Source: Homarus americanus (lineage: Eukaryota > Arthropoda > Malacostraca > Decapoda > Nephropidae). From it: a DNA stretch of 64,000 nucleotides. The notes beneath the pieces were generated by a model that was not told the origin of the DNA, searched no databases, and saw only the letters and a list, made by a program, of their open reading frames with translations. The position numbers and the translations under genes were made by a program. Within the stretch, counting starts at the first letter, position 1, and each line of letters begins with the position of its first letter. Below, piece after piece: positions 21,890 to 33,269 of this stretch. The stretch lies in contig NW_024722158.1 of NCBI RefSeq assembly GCF_018991925.1, forward strand, positions 4,118,599 to 4,182,598, written 5' to 3'.

Positions 21890-22660
21890 TAGACAAACCC
21901 CTCCCTCCCCATTTACCTCACCTCACCTCCCATCACTTCCTTCCCACCCCTCTTACCCTCCCTCCACCCCTTTCACTTCGTTCCAACCCCTCTTACCCTC
22001 CCTCCACCCCTCTCACTTCCTTCCTACCCCTCTTACCCTCCGTCCACCCCTCTCACTTCCTTCACACCCCATTAATCTCCTCGCCCCTCACCCCCCACCT
22101 CACCGTCTGCTCTACACCAATATCACCACACCAATATACTGGTGACCACAGCCACCCTCACCAATATTACCAATACATGTTATCAAGCCTCTCTCACTTC
22201 TCCCTGCCTCATTCTTCTCCCTCACTTTATTCTCCCCCAGCATAATATTCTCCCTACTCTCCCTCTTTCTTCCCATCATCTTGTTCCTCCTGTGTTTAAT
22301 GCTTCACTCCCTTCGTAATTTCAGTCTTATTTCACTTTTTTTTCATCTTCTCTTTCATCTTAATATTTCTTCGTCTTCTTCCTCCCCTTTATTCCATCTT
22401 CCACCAATCTCATCAGTTTTTTCTGTTGTTTCCCTTCTCCTTCATTTTTCTCTTCTATCTTCACTATTAATTCTCTCCCTCATTCTCTCTCCTTTCAGTC
22501 TTTCCCAGGTCATTTTTTCCTCTTTCCCTCACTTCTCCCCTCTCTCTCTCCCCTTCCCTTTTATATTTTCTTCCCTTCAGTAACTTCCACTTCTTTCCTC
22601 CTTCTCATCTTCCTGCTGTACTCTCCTTCCTTTCTTTCTTTCTTACTTCTTTCGTTTGAC
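21890..22660 (+). repeat. pyrimidine-rich tract
   Basis: About 770 bp of CCTCCC, TCACTTC and CTTCTC words. 21940-22080 contains three to four loose copies of a CCCCTCTTACCCTCCCTCCA-like unit. Confidence 0.8.
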
Positions 22661-22736
22661 CTCTAACCTCTGTCCCTCATCATCAATAACCATCCATCCA
22701 AGAGGCCATAAATGTCAAAACATCTTCACTCATAAA

Positions 22737-22914
22737 CGTTCTACAGCAGGTCAAAACTTTCTACAGCAGGTCAAAACGTTCTACAGCAGGTCAAAACGTT
22801 CTACAGTAGGTCAAAACGTTCTATAGTAGGTCAAAACGTTCTACAGTAGGTCAAAACGTTCTACAGCAGGTCAAAACGTTCTACAGTAGGTCAAAACGTT
22901 CTACAGGTCAAAAA
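22737..22914. repeat. 20 bp minisatellite, nine copies
   Basis: The unit is GTTCTACAGCAGGTCAAAAC, with CAG/TAG variation before GGTCA. Every unit carries an AGGTCA half-site. Confidence 0.95.
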
Positions 22915-23071
22915 GTTTTCACAAAAGACAAGTCTGAGGTCGAAACAATGAAGCAGAAAACACGTCCACGACTTAAGGATCAAACATAACAGAGAAAAAC
23001 GTTCAGGATTTAAACTTAGGCCAAGTTTAGGGTGACGCGACCATCATCACACCGTCCAGGGTCAAGAAACA

Positions 23072-23320
23072 TGATGGCGAGGAAGAGGAGGAGGAGGAGG
23101 AGGAAGAAAAAGGGAAAAAGGAGAAGATGTAGCAAGAAGAAGAGTATTTGGAGGAGGATGAGGGTTAGGAGAAAAAAACAAAGGAGAAAGAAGAGGAAGG
23201 AGGAGGAGGAAAGAAAGAACGGAAGAGAAAAAAGAAGGAAGGGGAGGAAGTGTAGGAGAAAACGAAAGAGGGGGAGGAAGAAAAAGAAAAAGAAGGAGGA
23301 GGAGGAGGATCAGGGGGAGG
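23072..23320 (+). repeat. homopurine tract
   Basis: About 250 bp of GGA, GAA and AGG words almost without pyrimidines on the plus strand. Arg/Lys/Glu open frames are compositional. Mirror-symmetric parts could form triplex DNA. 23340-23930 beyond it has loose GTGACCCCCAGGTGAC copies (23700-23770) and otherwise nothing recognisable. Confidence 0.88.
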
Positions 23321-23929
23321 TGCCACACACAAGGTAGCTGCTGACTGGCGTTATGACCCGCACATCACGGAGGCGTCGTAAACACACAGCCGCTCAGGCA
23401 ATATCCTACCCCCACCTCCCTCCTCACCCCCCAAACCATCTCCCCAAAACTTCCTACGTTAAAATTTGACCCCTCCCCCCTTAATTGAAGGCCTTTAAAC
23501 AAGCATCCAATTCACCTAACGTAAAGAAGACGTTCGAAAATGGCGCTGAAATTGCAGAGAGACTTTAGTCTTTTTATTTAGTTACGTGGGAAAAAAAATG
23601 TATCATACGATTTTTTTCAGAATCTTTGAGATGTGTGATAACAGTATAGTGGTGACGTTAGTGAGGAACAAGGCGGTATGACTCATAAACTGCCCTCCCC
23701 CAGGTGATCCAAGGTGACCCCCAGGTGACACAAGTGACTCAAGGTGACCTAAAGTGACCCCCAGATGTCACAAGTGGACGCCAATGGTTCCAAGGTGACC
23801 AAACGTGACCCCCGATGACCACAATGACGACTAAGAGACCACTACTCAAAGGCTCCAAGGGGCCACGTCATCAAACTTAAGGAACTAGGTCATCGTCCTC
23901 ATGGAGACAACAGCTAACGTGAGAAAGAA

Positions 23930-24018
23930 CCTGGGTGTGGTCGATGCTGTCAGCCCCAGGGTGTGGTCGATGGTGTCAGCCCCAGTGTGGTCAATGGTGT
24001 CAGCCCTCAGGCGTAGTC
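23930..24018. repeat. 26 bp minisatellite (GTGTGGTCGATGGTGTCAGC plus CCCAGG)
   Basis: Three to four imperfect copies. Confidence 0.88.
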
Positions 24019-24028
24019 GATCAGGTAG

Positions 24029-24029
<1 letters not shown>

Positions 24030-24089
<60 letters not shown>

Positions 24090-24101
24090 CAACAACAACA
24101 C
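24030..24101. repeat. (CA)n then (ACA)n microsatellite
   Basis: About 29 CA units passing into four ACA units. Confidence 0.97.
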
Positions 24102-24212
24102 ATCCAATATATAAGGTAAGGCTTCTCTCTCTCCCCTCACTGGTCACACCCATTAGGTCGACCAGCACCTTCACTCTCACACTCCCTCCTTCTCCCCTCC
24201 TGACGGTTCCAG

Positions 24213-24253
24213 ACGAAGGAGGAGAATACCACCCCTATAAAGATTGGCTGACG
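24213..24253 (+). CDS. candidate 41-base micro-exon
   Basis: Acceptor CCTGACGGTTCCAG, donor GACG|GTGAGG. After two bases finishing a codon, the frame reads EGGEYHPYKDWLT, rich in aromatic and charged residues. It enters in phase 1 and leaves in phase 0. It is short enough that chance cannot be excluded. No partner exon is assigned. Confidence 0.27.
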
Positions 24254-24532
24254 GTGAGGAACCTGTCTTAGGGCGCGGCCACACTCACCTCCCACCCTTA
24301 CACACCTCGCTGACCACTCTACTGCTGTAATAAGGTCAGTCCCTCTACCTTGTGCACTACTAATTATTTCTACACCATGATAGATAAGGTTAGGTTAGGT
24401 TAAGCTAGGTCAGGTTAAGTACTCACAGGTAAACAATAAAAAAAGAATCCCAGCGGTTCACAAAAGGTCAGAGGTGAAAGGTTTTAGTGTGGTGAGTTAA
24501 CAATAGTAAGTGTGAGTCTTTGTATCACCAGG

Positions 24533-24545
24533 GGGTCAGGGGTCA
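24533..24545 (+). promoter_or_regulatory. DR1 nuclear-receptor motif
   Basis: GGGTCA G GGGTCA. A weaker AGGTCA G AGGTGA lies at 24465-24477. The two lie within 85 bp. Confidence 0.35.
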
Positions 24546-24837
24546 AATGACTGGTGTAACAGACAGTCTGCAGTCACGTCACGATCACCGAGCTGCGGCC
24601 ACCGCAAACTTTGTTGAAGACAGAGGAAATGTGTGTGTGTGTGTGTGTGTACATTATTGCGAGAGCCAACATCAATGAGGAACAAGAGAGTCGATATTAT
24701 TTTAATTTATTTTATACAGAAGCTTCAATCCCTGTACACTAAAACACAGACAGTCAGACATCATTTATTGGATCACCAGAAGATTAGCACCCCCAGCATA
24801 CAGTATTTCTCTCTCTCTCTCTCTTCCTCTCAAACAG

Positions 24838-24962
24838 AAAAACAAATAAAAAATTGCCTCAAGACTCTTAGTGTTGGAGACAGATCAAGTGACGTTAGAG
24901 AAGAGGAGGAGGAGGGCAGTGTCAACATTAGTCTGGTCTATGGCAAATACCAACTTTCTTAA
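24838..24962 (+). CDS. candidate terminal exon after a (CT)n acceptor tract
   Basis: The acceptor is an extended (CT)n run ending CTCTCAAACAG. Two bases complete a codon, then the frame reads KQIKNCLKTLSVGDRSSDVR, a short Glu run, then GSVNISLVYGKYQLS and TAA at 24960-24962. The acidic run comes from GAG repeats; the rest is not repetitive. Entry is phase 1. No family is recognised. The acceptor tract being a microsatellite is odd and means its strength may vary between alleles. Confidence 0.3.
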
Positions 24963-25425
24963 GGACTGCGTCTCACTGTCCCCACTCTCAGAAGGAGGAG
25001 CTCTGTTTTGCTTCCAAGAAAAGAGAAGACAAGAGAGAGATGTAGAGAAGGAGGAGGAGAAGGGATAGGAAGAGTAAAGAGAGAGGCTCGGAAGAAGAGG
25101 AGGGGGGGGGCAGAGGGCAGAAAAGGAGCAAAGACCTCACTCACTCCACCGTTCCCCAGAAGGACACCCGAGACGACAGGACCAATTGATAGGAAACACT
25201 CGACAGGACTCTCAGGACGCTCTCAAGGGAACTGCAATTCCTCCCTTGACCAATATGTCATTCCTCCATCATACACGACCCTGATAGATAGATAGATCCA
25301 AGATATCACTGGCTATATAACAAAGCCTGGCACTACAGAAGGCTGGCACTACACAAGCCTGGCACTAAGGTACAGTCAGATTGGTAACATGTTTATTTGT
25401 ACCATCGAACGTCCGCCAACAAGTC

Positions 25426-26915
25426 ATGCAAATTACATAATCTCATGAAATTTGCCATGCAAGTTGGTGACGTGTCAGCCATCTTGACATTCTCTCGACC
25501 ACCACTGATGCAAGGGGTTAAGTCATCGTAATCATAGTTAATTCATCGTACTCAAGGGGTTAAGTGATCGTACTCAAGGGGTTAAGTGATCGTACACAAT
25601 AGGTTAAGTCATCGTAATCATGAGGTTAAGTCATCGTACTCAAGAGGTTAAGTCATCGTACTCAAGGGGTTAAGTCATACTCAAGGGGTTAAGTCATCAT
25701 ACTCAAGGGGGTAAATCACCGTATTCAAGAGGTTTAAGTCACCGTTATCGAAATTATCATATACAGTACGCAGTCTCCTATCAGAAGCCTAACCTAACCT
25801 CAACCTAAATCACTCACAATTATCATACACGCGCAGTCTCCCATCACAATCCACGACACATGCAAATTGTTTAATCGAATGACATTTCCATAGTAACAGC
25901 ATCGTTGTGACATTTCCCGGAACATTTCCTTTGTATCTGGAGGAAAATATCGCGGTAATGCCCAGACTTACGACAATATAAAAAAAACGAACACGCCACC
26001 TTCACGCGGAAATTGCATCAAAATCATATTAGTAACGCATGCAAATTGATGACTCGCCCGGAATTTGCAATGCAGCAGTGGGGATGGGGGTTATCTTGAG
26101 GCTAAGGAGGAGGAGGCGGAGGAGGAGTGTGCAGCAAGTTCATCATGTAGCGAGGAGGTGGTGAGAGGGTTATATCCCCCGCCACCAAGTTGGTTGTGGT
26201 GACCGAATTATTGGTGGAAGTCCCGGGGGAGAGAGGGAAGGGGGGAGGGGAGGAGGATGGTGTTATAAGATCCCCCTACCCCCTCACCCCACACCTTCCT
26301 CCTACATATTGCTCCTCCTGCACACACAATAACCCTCACCCTTATTGGTCAAGTGTGTCGCAGTGTGTGTGTATACAAGCCTATACTCCACTTTTCCCTA
26401 TAATGGACGAACAGGTGTACTGTATATAGTGTAATATTCTTTTCGCCAATTTTCATCACTGGTTCCTAAGAAGGAGTTAGTAAAAAAGTATACAGTATTT
26501 CCATGTAAGTTTGGTGGGAAAAATAATAAATTCTCTCATAATAGTGGGCGAAATTTGGGATGGCAATGATTTTAATTACCACCAGTGACTAATGCCAATT
26601 CAGTTTGGACAGAAGCTGTAAGCCTTAACCTATAAAACTACCTCGCCCTGTTAGCTTGAGGTGTGACCCAGAGCAAGGTTGTCATACTCTACCAGTTACT
26701 GTATTGCCCGTAAACTTAACAATTGTTCACTTACTGTTTCATTTTCGAAGCAACGACGAAACTTTTCCACGAATTATTAACTTCCTCAGGTTCTTAAACA
26801 CAACCAGTCACCCCTAGACGTGGACCAGCAGCGTGTCACTGTAAGAGTAGGATGGTTGTTAGTGGCTGCCAACCAATCTACTTCTCAATTCATTCAAGGA
26901 AAAAGGTATGCAAAT
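25426..26915 (+). promoter_or_regulatory. cluster of octamer (ATGCAAAT) motifs
   Basis: Perfect ATGCAAAT occurs at 25426-25433, 25860-25867, 26039-26046 and 26908-26915, all on the plus strand, with a near match (ATGCAAGT) at about 25459. This is the classical POU/Oct binding site. Apart from the array at 25506-25745 the region is low in simple repeats and has no gene, so it might be a regulatory region. Confidence 0.3.
25506..25745. repeat. 22-23 bp minisatellite (GGGGTTAAGTCATCGTACTC plus AA)
   Basis: About eleven imperfect units. The core TCAAGGGGTTAA...CATCGT matches that of the array at 13508-13645. Confidence 0.93.
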
Positions 26916-27205
26916 TATGATCTAAAAATTAACTGTACTATCAAATTTCTAGTACAGTAATGCATTTCAAAACCGTCCATAAAAACATGCCTGATTCACC
27001 TCCACTTAAAAGATATATTCTAAAATAAGTAACAATAAATTTAAATATATTGTAGTTAAATATGTATATAGTGATGAGTGGCCTAGTTTGGATGTGATGC
27101 TGTAGTTGTTCATACATGAGAAGTAATTATCTATTTACCTATGATGCCTTGCTTCTAGAGACCTTCCCTATGTTAGAATGATTACAAGAGCAGAGTGAAG
27201 TGTGA
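26050..27205. other. unique sequence without supported gene
   Basis: A GGAGGAGG patch at 26100-26260, then about 900 bp of AT-rich, non-repetitive DNA. No convincing open frame, splice-flanked exon or element end was seen apart from the octamer motif at 26908. Confidence 0.5.
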
Positions 27206-27210
27206 GCCTC

Positions 27211-27946
27211 TGTTACGACCTGTTCTTAATCGGGCAGTTATCTCGTCACTAATGGGTACTTCGCCTGATAACCGCCCCGGCAACCAGCCTGTCCACGCCA
27301 TCTAGGAGGGTGATGCGTCACTATTTTGCCCATACTTTCAGTTTCACCACCTACCTAGACCAAGGTTCCCAGTTGCTTCGCCTTCCCGGGTGCAGGTAGT
27401 TCACTTTCAGCTACTGCCCTGGCTGGTTACTTCTATTTCCAAGGTTGGTTTATTTTTCTGGTATACAGTATCTGCAGTACTACTTGATTTTTTTCCACTA
27501 GATATCACGAGCACTTGGCGGCTGGATCTCCTATATTATCACGGGGACCATCAGACCTTAAGTTGACTTCTACGTTCCCATTCTCGTCCATTGTTTCCAT
27601 TCCGTATGTTATGGTTTGTACGTACAGTAGGTTTCGTTAGGGTGTCGGTGAATATTTTGTGTTCAGGAGTTAGGTTCTTATTATACTATGTGCGCCGTGT
27701 TTTATTTCTTTGTATTTTGTTGTAGTAAGTTCAATGTTCATAACTTTATTCTTTACTTTCACCTGAGGAGGGGGTTATCTGTTCGGGTTCTATGCTTGTT
27801 CTGTAAGTGTTTTGAACCTCGGTGAGCAGGTAACTTTGTTAACGGTTGTGAATCATTGGACCCAAGTCAGGATATTCGCCTCGTATTCATACATGCTCAC
27901 AACAAGGGGCGACTTGGTCAGTATATACCATTCGCTACCCGTAACA
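27211..27946 (+). repeat. 5' LTR, 736 bp
   Basis: It starts TGTTACG and ends CGTAACA, a perfect 7 bp terminal inverted repeat with the canonical TG...CA ends. 27255-27340 is repeated at about 28912-28975. The motif AACAAGNGGCGACTT occurs at the LTR/PBS junction and again about 43 bp earlier (about 27900). Confidence 0.72.
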
Positions 27947-27948
27947 AG

Positions 27949-27966
27949 TGGCGACTTTTCCAGGAT
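27949..27966 (+). promoter_or_regulatory. putative tRNA primer-binding site
   Basis: TGGCGACTTTTCCAGGAT begins two bases after the LTR end. A TGGCGAC start is common in Ty3/gypsy-type elements. The complementary tRNA was not determined. Confidence 0.5.
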
Positions 27967-28346
27967 CCTTTATTAAACAGACGAGCCATTCACTCTCGGG
28001 ATTAATTATTTTTCCCGACAGTTTAATGTTCTCAAACGCACTTGGTCATCTTAGTAACATAATTAACTACCTATTATGTGTTGGTGTTACCGAGTGCAGT
28101 TAGTGGTTTTTTATGTGTAGTGTGCAGTACTTGTACAGATTAAGGGGGTAATCCGGGTCTTATTTACGCAGTTCCCCCCCCTCCCCATTCCTCATTTTCA
28201 TAAATGTGGTCTGACAATTGTGAAGTAATGAGTCCAGGATTATGACTTTTCCACCAAACGTTAAAATTTATGCTTATAAAGTATTGCTGTAACTGAATGG
28301 GATGAACAACTACACTATCTCCTCTTTGCTAAATGTGATTGTCCTC

Positions 28347-28760
28347 GAGTCTCTAGGCCACTGTCCTTTTGAGTTATTATACGGCCGTCAGATCAGAGGC
28401 CCTTTGAAAGTAGTGGAAGATGAATTGCATTCGTCCGCCTGACATGTTGGAAGTCCTTCAGTTGCCCAATATCTTGAGTTAAGAACCAAGTTAGAAAAGT
28501 AGCTAAAGGTAACCTCTAGCGTCCACAGCTGAAATGCTACCGGCGTCCAAACACTACACCCTGGTCATTTTCCCCGGGTGAGAAGGTTGGGGCTTTGTCT
28601 TCCCTTTCCGGGTCATTCTTTGAGAAGTAAATTTACAGGTCCGTGTGTGGAGTCTCTGAAACTTTTGAATTGCATTGTGAATACCCCTGATCGCCGTAAA
28701 GACGTTAGGCTTGTTCATGTCAATCTAATGAAACTATATGTTCACAGGCAATCGGAGGAA
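28347..28760 (+). pseudogene. remnant of gypsy pol, integrase C-terminal region
   Basis: One frame reads ESLGHCPFELLYGRQIRGPL near 28347, the motif that follows the catalytic core of Ty3/gypsy integrases. Downstream the same frame reads KFTGP near 28632 and TPDRRKDVRLVHVNLMKLY near 28687, the GPY/F-type C-terminal module. Between them are in-frame stops (including TGA near 28440), and the segment around 28574-28600 fits the family better in another frame, so at least one indel has occurred. Integrase joins the element's DNA ends to host DNA; this copy cannot make it. Confidence 0.8.
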
Positions 28761-28875
28761 GACTACACCAGTTACCATTGTCAAATCAGCTATGTCAAAC
28801 CACATCATGTTCACGAATCCGGGACGGAACTAACTACAGACCCTTGATGTTTTCAAGCCGATACGGAAGACCTAA

Positions 28876-29005
28876 TGTCGCCTTGCCTCCAGGCAACCCT
28901 GGAGATCGTCGGCACTTCGCCTGGTAACTGCTCCGTCAACGGACTTGTCCACGCCATCTAGGATGGTGATCCTTGACTGAATATTTTTGCCCACTCGGTT
29001 TCTTC
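28876..29005 (+). repeat. truncated 3' LTR fragment
   Basis: Shares CACTTCGCCTG, CAAC...CTTGTCCACGCCATCTAGGA and TTTTTGCCCA with the 5' part of the LTR at 27211. Similarity fades after about 29005, so roughly 600 bp of this LTR are absent. The divergence from the 5' copy shows that it is old. Confidence 0.68.
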
Positions 29006-29009
29006 TTCT

Positions 29010-30070
29010 ACAGGGGGCACACGCCTCGACCATCCATCAGCCGCACCAACCTGAATCGCAATAGAACATTAAAGGCAGAGTATAAAATTATGGCCTTGAA
29101 TAAAAATAGAGATGGATTTCTTAAATATAATGACTTTAATTGTCCACGTACCTTCTATCCTTGGTGCTGTGGGGTCTGTAAGCTGCACTTTCCTGTAGAG
29201 TAGGAATGAATTGGTAACCGCATATTACAAAGCTTATTTAAACAATCTTAACTTTATTTAACCGAACCTAACTTGACCAAATCGCTCCTCCCTCACCTAA
29301 CCTTAACTCCTATAGCTATTATTTCAACCCTACACAATTATTTACTGCATAGTCTACATTGATGATGACCTTGGACGCGTTTTATAGTTAACTACATAAA
29401 ATATGTATAAAACCATCATGCCAGAATATAGAAAAAATATATATCTCACCTTAACCTGAAAGAGGCCGCCGCCTGTGTCCTTCGCCTTGTCCTCTCTGGG
29501 CCTAGGAAGCCGTACCTGTAACGCCTATAACAATTGAGGTCTCCGTGATTCCACTAAGACACACTCCAGGTACACTTAACCCCGCCATGACACTCCTGAT
29601 AACTTAACCCCATCAAGACGCTCGCACCACCAATACTCTCTCCTGACACACTTAACCCCACCCAAAGACTGCGGACAGATACCGACACACTATATATTCA
29701 TTACACCAGTCATTAACCATAATTCAGAGCTCTAATGGTACCCAAAAAATTCATCTTCATTATAATTCTTTTACGAGATTTTTTTTTTAACCTGATGAAC
29801 AGAAAATCTGATGCCACTTGAATTGAGAAATATTGGAACACACTGGTGAAAAAATGATGGAAAGAGAAAAATACTGACTTAATAATTGTTGGAAATGAAA
29901 CGTATGAAGAGAGGTGAGAATACAATGAAGGAAAACAGATCGACAATATGAAAAGTTACTAAAATTGGTGAGACGATAAAGACAAGTTGGCATAATGTGA
30001 ATTTTGTTTCCAGTTCTGTCTTTTACTCTTGGTGCCACCACGTCACATTGGCAGGGTAGGGGTCACCTTC
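29010..30070. other. unique sequence without supported gene
   Basis: AT-rich DNA with a short CCTAA-like patch near 29260-29310. No splice-flanked exon or element end recognised. Confidence 0.5.
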
Positions 30071-30476
30071 TCATGGCATCCCAGCACAGTAAACGAGGCC
30101 CTCACCCCGAGTGGCATCCCAGCACAGTGCACGAGGCCCTCTGCCCCCCCCCCTCCCCCCGAGTGGCACCCCAGCACAGTGCACGAGGCCCTCCCCCCGA
30201 GTGGCACCCCAGCACGTGCAGGCCCCCAGTGCACGAGGCCCTCCCCCCTCCGTGGCACCCCAGCACAGTGCACGAGGCCTCCCTCCGTGGCACCCCAGCA
30301 CAGTGCACGAGGCCCTCCCCCTCCGTGGCACCCCAGCACAGTGCACGAGGCCCTCCCCCTCCGTGGCACCCCAGCACAGTGCACGAGGCCCTCCCCCTCC
30401 GTGGCACCCCAGCACAGTGCACGAGGCCCTCACCCTCCGTGGCACCCCAGAACAGTGCACGAGGCCCTCACCCGGG
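30071..30476. repeat. 38 bp minisatellite, about ten copies
   Basis: The unit contains GTGGCACCCCAGCACAGTGC, then ACGAGGCCCTCCCCCTCC. Length varies between copies by C-run changes. Both strands give long open frames (GTPAQCTRPSP and its reverse) which are repeat artefacts. Confidence 0.96.
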
Positions 30477-30675
30477 ACAAGAGTGGTAGAAAAAAAACTG
30501 TACTGATGGAAAAAGCTCAAACTGGTGTTATAATACATGACGTACTAAGGCTGGTGCAGGTGGAGCGATTAACCAATATTACAGGAATGAATTTTAATTA
30601 AACTCGGCTGACATTTTATATAAAAGATTCAACAAATTTTACCTAAAATATATATTGAGGTAACGTATATTATTT

Positions 30676-30760
30676 TGTCATGGTAACCTAACCTAACCTT
30701 TCTTTACCTGAACTAACAATCTAATGCAATTTAATCTAACCTAATGGAACCTAAACTAAC
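30676..30760. repeat. degenerate CCTAA-type block
   Basis: AACCTAACCTAACC followed by looser AATCTAACC and CCTAAACT words. Confidence 0.65.
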
Positions 30761-30779
30761 TCACTCACTGTACAGGGAG

Positions 30780-32000
30780 AGTATCAGGATTAAGAGCAGG
30801 AAGTGTGTGTGTGTGTGTGTGTGTCCAGGAGAGGGGAGAGCCACATCATAAACAAAAGCTTAGGAGGTATAATAATGTACAGAAGTTGTGGTAAGCAAAA
30901 GTTACCTAAGATGAGCTAAGATTACCCCCCGCCCACCACACACACACACACACTGGGGACACAATCACCTCTTCATCCTTGGGGGGCAGAAGGGGGGTAA
31001 AGTTTATTAATCTTTTGGTTGAGAAAGAATCTTAAAACATAAACTCTCAGACAAAGGTGATGGATGCTGGACTCACTCTCTCATTGTTTGTCTGTGTCTG
31101 TTTTCATCCTTGTGTGTCTGTTTTTCTGTCTGTCTCTGTGTCTCTGTACGTGTCTGTGTGTGTCTGTCAACCATCATCATCAGCCGACGATATAAATAAC
31201 TGGAAGAAATTTATCTCTGGTACACCACTGATGAAATGGGTTTGTTGACCTGGTGAAGACAAAGTGGCCGTCCCAAGGTGAAGAAAATAAAACAAATTAT
31301 ATAACTCCAAGTGTGTCGAGACAAATTGAGTCCATGTGGTCCTAGACAAACTGAGAGAAAGAGAGAGATAGAGAGAATGTTGGGGAGACCGTCACGCTTC
31401 TGATACAATTCGGGTCGTTACTCAATATGCCCCTACCCTGCTGCCCCCCCTCCCACTTCTCTCACACAATAAATTCATGTTTCATTTCTTCGTATCCTAC
31501 CAATGCCAGGAATTTCTTAGCCAACTAATCTCTCACCTCTCACCCAATAATCTCTCAGCAATTACCCGCCCAGACTAAGAGCACTGCAGAGAGCAATAAA
31601 CATGTCCATTTGGCGAGGTCTAGTTCCCCCGCAACGCCAATAAGTTTCGCGGACGGGAATAACAAGTTGGCGGGTTAACACATTTATCCACCCCCCCCAC
31701 CCACCCACCCACGTGAACACAAAGTCCGCGGGAACACACTTGATCACACTAACGCACATTAATTCACCATTTTGTCACTCGAACGCATTCTGATTCGCTC
31801 TAATGTACTTTTATTCACACTGTCATCCTAACACTGCCACACTGCAACAGATAGATGGAGAGACAAGAGTAACATAATAATGCACCCACCCACCCACCTA
31901 CCTGAGCGGCGGGACATAACACAAATCACAAAGTTCTTTCACCTACAGCGCTTCGCCTATTCAATCAACAAAACATTTCGCGAGATATTTGCCCAAATTT
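30780..32000. other. mixed unique sequence without supported gene
   Basis: Short (GT)n at 30803-30824 and a TGTCTG-rich patch at 31085-31165. 31560-31700 is CpG-containing unique DNA with balanced composition. No gene can be supported. Confidence 0.45.
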
Positions 32001-32004
32001 GCAC

Positions 32005-32210
32005 GCCTGGGTGGAGGAGGAAGGAGGTGGGGGTGGAGGGAGGTGAGGGTGGTGGTGGATGGAGTGGGGGATGGGAGGTGGAGGTGGGGATGGTGGGTGG
32101 AGGAAGGAAGTGAAGTGGGGAAAGGAGGGGAAGTGGAGGAAGGAAGGAAAGGAGAAAGGGAAAATGAAGATAAGAAGGAAAAGAGAAAAACTCAATCAAA
32201 ATCACCAACA
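32005..32210 (+). repeat. purine-rich GGAGGTGGGG tract
   Basis: GGTGGAGG, GGATGGTG and GGAAGG words, then an A-rich end. Confidence 0.75.
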
Positions 32211-32499
32211 AAATCAAAATAAAAAACCTAAACACTCAATTAAACCATCACATAAACTGACCAGGTGAGAAAAACAACACACCTGACACACTTCCCGAGG
32301 TCCACCTCACCGATCGCTGATCACTAATTAACTCACCTTTAACAAACTTTTAAAACTAATAATATCACCCAATACTGATTAATGAAGTTCTAAAGTATAA
32401 TTTTGAGTGAACAATTCCAAAGTTGTTTTTTTATTAACTCGAATATAAACAAAAAATTCATACGCTGAGCAGAAAATTACAATCACTTACAATACTGAC

Positions 32500-32765
32500 A
32501 AAATTATGAACACAGAAAAGGGATACAAGTCACTATATATTAATGGGAACTTAAATAAATGTGGCCCTCAGGAAAAGCTTCAATTTCCTATGGATTTAAA
32601 TGGCCATGCATCAGGAAATAATGGCTTGGATGTGTCCTGTAAACAACCCCAATTGCCAGTTTGTATTCAAAACTTCATGATTTATGACCTTGGCCGCTCA
32701 CTACTGGAACAACTGGATTTTTTTTTCAAGTATTATATAACAGTCACGGGTCCTCACATAACCTC
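32500..32765. other. unique AT-rich island, unassigned
   Basis: About 260 bp with an open plus frame that is not low complexity, followed by (GA)n and (CA)n tracts at 32768-32858. No start context, splice sites or family motif support a gene. Confidence 0.3.
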
Positions 32766-32770
32766 AGGTG

Positions 32771-32802
<32 letters not shown>

Positions 32803-32825
32803 AAGAAATATATCACCTGTTACAC

Positions 32826-32857
<32 letters not shown>

Positions 32858-32999
32858 GTTGAGATTTACTGGTGTGTGTGTGTGTGCGTGCGTGTGCAGG
32901 AAGACATAATCTTAGCTCCCCAGAACCCCTCCCCATCCCTCACAATCCCCCCCAAGGACACCCAGCCTCACTCTCACACGGACAGGAGGAACCAAGGGA

Positions 33000-33260
33000 G
33001 AGGTGAGAGACCCAGTGAGAGAAGGGAGAGGTTTGAGGGGTGTGGTGGTGACAATGGAGAGGGAAGGATGGGAGGAGAGAACTGAGGAGAGGTATAAAAT
33101 GAGTGGTGATAGAGGAGAGGGGAGATGCAAGAGGTGGGGGGGGCAGGGTCATAAATGAGGAGGAAGAGGCAGCAGGGTCGCGGAGGAGGAAGAGGAAGAG
33201 GAGGAAGAGGAGGAAGAAAAAGAAGAGGAGGAAGAGGAGGAGGAGGCAGCAGGGTCGTGA
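33000..33260 (+). repeat. purine-rich GAGGAAGAGG tract
   Basis: GGAGAGG words, then a GAGGAAGAGGAGGAAGAGGA block at about 33155-33245. Frames give Glu/Arg/Lys runs only. Confidence 0.8.
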
Positions 33261-33269
33261 TGGTGTGAG

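Larger units (their letters stand above)
27211..29005 (+). mobile_element. decayed Ty3/gypsy-type LTR retrotransposon
   Basis: An LTR-internal-LTR arrangement: a complete 5' LTR (27211-27946), a primer-binding-site-like motif directly after it, a remnant of the integrase end of pol (28347-28760) and a truncated 3' LTR (about 28876-29005). Only about 0.9 kb of internal DNA remains where several kb would be usual. Gag, protease, reverse transcriptase, RNase H and most of integrase are deleted. Stops and a frameshift in what is left show the copy is dead. Target-site duplications cannot be checked because the 3' LTR end is missing. Confidence 0.75.

Noticed and set aside
30004..30601. Overlapping 100-190 codon frames on both strands with repeating GTPAQCTRPSP
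   Set aside because: Tandem 38 bp repeat lacking stops; all frames open equally.
31562..31759. Minus-strand frame containing ETYWRCGGTRPRQMDMFIALC
   Set aside because: Not low complexity, but no convincing splice sites, no start context and no recognised family.
32506..32862. 118-codon plus frame
   Set aside because: AT-rich unique DNA running into (GA)n and (CA)n; no splice or family support.
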